Shown here one piece after another: positions 6,554 to 7,619 of a stretch of DNA of 7,619 bases. Source of the DNA: Patescibacteria group bacterium. GTDB taxonomy: Bacteria; Patescibacteriota; JACMRA01. Within the stretch, counting starts at the first letter, position 1, and each line of letters starts with the position of its first letter. The notes under the pieces were generated by a model. It was not told where the DNA came from, did not search any database, and was given only the letters and a program-made list of their open reading frames with translations. The stretch is taken from assembly GCA_029935375.1 (NCBI GenBank), contig JAOZKL010000006.1, positions 15,995 to 23,613 of the forward strand, in the 5' to 3' direction. The position numbers and the translations under genes were made by a program.

Positions 6554-7619
6554 ATGATAATCAAATTGTTTACAGTAGCTGGAACTGGATTAAATGTACA
6601 AAAAGTTGAAGTTGAAGTAGATACAAATAATGGATTACCTGCTGTTACAGTGGTTGGATTGCCAGACAAAGCTGTCCAAGAAAGCAAAGAAAGAATACGA
6701 TCGGCAATAAAACAAAGCGGCATTGAGTTTCCAATGGAAAAAATTATTATCAATTTAGCACCAGCTGATATCGCAAAAAGTGGGACCTCATTTGACCTCC
6801 CCATGGCTGTCGGAATACTTCAATCCAGCGGAGAGATAAGGAAACAAGATATGCAAAAGAGGGTGATAATCGGAGAGCTTGCCCTAAATGGAAATGTCCG
6901 TGCAATAAACGGCGTGTTGAGTACTTGTCTATGGGCTAGAAAAAATGGCATTGAAGAAGTTTTTATCCCAGCAGAAAATGAACAAGAGGGAGCTTTGGTT
7001 AAAAATATAAAAGTATATGCAATCAATAATTTAAAAGATATTATACAACACCTCAATGGTAAAGAGAAATTGGAACCAATTGAACCAATAGATATAGAAT
7101 CTCTAGGAGAGAAAGAAGATATAAAAAATTCTGATGGATTGTATCATAATGACATGGCGTATGTAAAAGGGCAGAAAGTTGCAAAACGAGCACTAGAAAT
7201 TGCCGCTGCCGGCGGACATAACACACTATTTATCGGGGTTCCAGGAAGTGGAAAGACACTGTTGGCTAGAAGTTATCCAACGATATTGCCACGAATGACG
7301 GAAGATGAAATACTAGAAACCACTCAGATATATTCCAGCTGTGGACTACTGAGAGATGGCAAAATAATAACAAAAAGGCCTTTTCGTGGACCACACCATT
7401 CTTCATCACATGTTGCACTAGTTGGAGGTGGAAGCAAGCTTAGACCAGGAGAGATCTCACTTGCACATAGAGGAGTTTTGTTTTTGGATGAGTTTCCAGA
7501 ATTCAAAAGGGAGACGATTGAAGTCTTGCGACAGCCACTAGAAGATGGTTTTGTAACAATTTCTAGAGCTAGTGGATCTGCAACATACCCATCTAGATTT
7601 TATTTACTTGCTGCTGCTT
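6554..7619 (+). CDS. comM: YifB/ComM family Mg-chelatase-like AAA+ ATPase, N-terminal two-thirds (truncated by window edge)
   Basis: The ATG at 6554 opens 355 codons still open at the right edge; full-length relatives have about 500 residues, so roughly the last 150 are missing. Residues 1-145 match the N-terminal Lon-like (ChlI) domain: VEVEVDTNNGLPAVTVVGLP (18-37), VQESKERIRSAI (41-52), INLAPADIAKSGTSFDLPMA (66-85). An AAA+ Mg-chelatase domain begins near 195, with KGQKVAKRALEIAAAGGHN (205-223), Walker A GVPGSGKT (228-235), RPFRGPHHSSS (275-285), GGGSKLRPGEISLAHRGVLF (291-310) and Walker B LFLDEF (309-314, Asp312-Glu313). The window ends just before the NPCPCG cysteine motif normally found next. 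In transformable bacteria, ComM is a hexameric helicase that promotes branch migration while imported DNA is recombined; elsewhere YifB's role is less clear. An in-frame TGA at 6515-6517 and no other start between it and 6554 fix the start. No Shine-Dalgarno is visible. It is probably unrelated in function to the divergent glycan genes. Confidence 0.94.
   Translation, partial: MIIKLFTVAGTGLNVQKVEVEVDTNNGLPAVTVVGLPDKAVQESKERIRSAIKQSGIEFPMEKIIINLAPADIAKSGTSFDLPMAVGILQSSGEIRKQDMQKRVIIGELALNGNVRAINGVLSTCLWARKNGIEEVFIPAENEQEGALVKNIKVYAINNLKDIIQHLNGKEKLEPIEPIDIESLGEKEDIKNSDGLYHNDMAYVKGQKVAKRALEIAAAGGHNTLFIGVPGSGKTLLARSYPTILPRMTEDEILETTQIYSSCGLLRDGKIITKRPFRGPHHSSSHVALVGGGSKLRPGEISLAHRGVLFLDEFPEFKRETIEVLRQPLEDGFVTISRASGSATYPSRFYLLAAA

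Noticed and set aside
6490..7506. Three minus-strand open frames (6490-6804, 6820-7056, 7324-7506)
   Set aside because: Nearly all of their length is antisense to the plus-strand YifB/ComM gene, which has an unbroken frame with Walker A and B motifs.
1..7619. Alternative genetic code with TGA as Gly or Trp
   Set aside because: The four complete genes and two partial ones keep full conserved domains with no in-frame TGA, Trp is encoded by TGG (for example the WWW at residues 156-158 of the SGNH protein), and closed genes end in TAA or TAG.

Overview
The window is AT-rich bacterial DNA with two transcription units pointing away from each other. Five genes on the minus strand run from about 6371 (or 6398) down to base 1 and off the edge. 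They look like one operon for making and modifying a cell-surface glycan. On the plus strand, a single gene starts at 6554 and runs off the right edge; it is a YifB/ComM-type Mg-chelatase-like AAA+ ATPase, a widespread chromosomal gene. A roughly 180-base AT-rich gap at 6372-6553 separates them and presumably holds both promoters. No RNA gene, insertion sequence, CRISPR array or phage gene was seen.

In order of transcription, the minus-strand operon encodes: (1) a large polytopic membrane protein of about 610 residues that looks like a GT-C-type glycosyltransferase or related membrane protein (6371-4536); (2) a nucleotide-sugar 6-dehydrogenase of the UDP-HexNAc class (4479-3187); (3) a DPM1/GtrB-like family 2 glycosyltransferase with two C-terminal membrane helices (3206-2223); (4) an AlgI-like MBOAT O-acyltransferase (2203-791); and (5) the first 262 residues of an AlgJ/AlgX-like SGNH-fold acetyltransferase (786-1, truncated). 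Genes 2 and 3 overlap by 20 bases, 3 and 4 are 19 bases apart, and 4 and 5 are only 4 bases apart, so co-transcription is very likely.

A working model, which is inference: the dehydrogenase supplies an acidic UDP-HexNAcA sugar, the GT2 enzyme loads a sugar onto a polyprenyl phosphate carrier, the GT-C-like protein may use such lipid-linked sugars outside the membrane, and the AlgI/AlgJ-like pair transfers acetyl groups across the membrane onto the finished glycan. The individual families are well known. The exact combination and the glycan it makes cannot be told from this window.

Organism: the low G+C content, the compact operon, the form of the GT-C-like protein and of the GT2 enzyme, and the near-absence of Shine-Dalgarno sequences would fit a Patescibacteria/CPR genome, but this is only a modest-confidence guess; other low-GC bacteria with weak Shine-Dalgarno use are possible. 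The standard genetic code fits: the four complete genes end in TAA or TAG, TGG encodes Trp, and no in-frame TGA interrupts a conserved domain.
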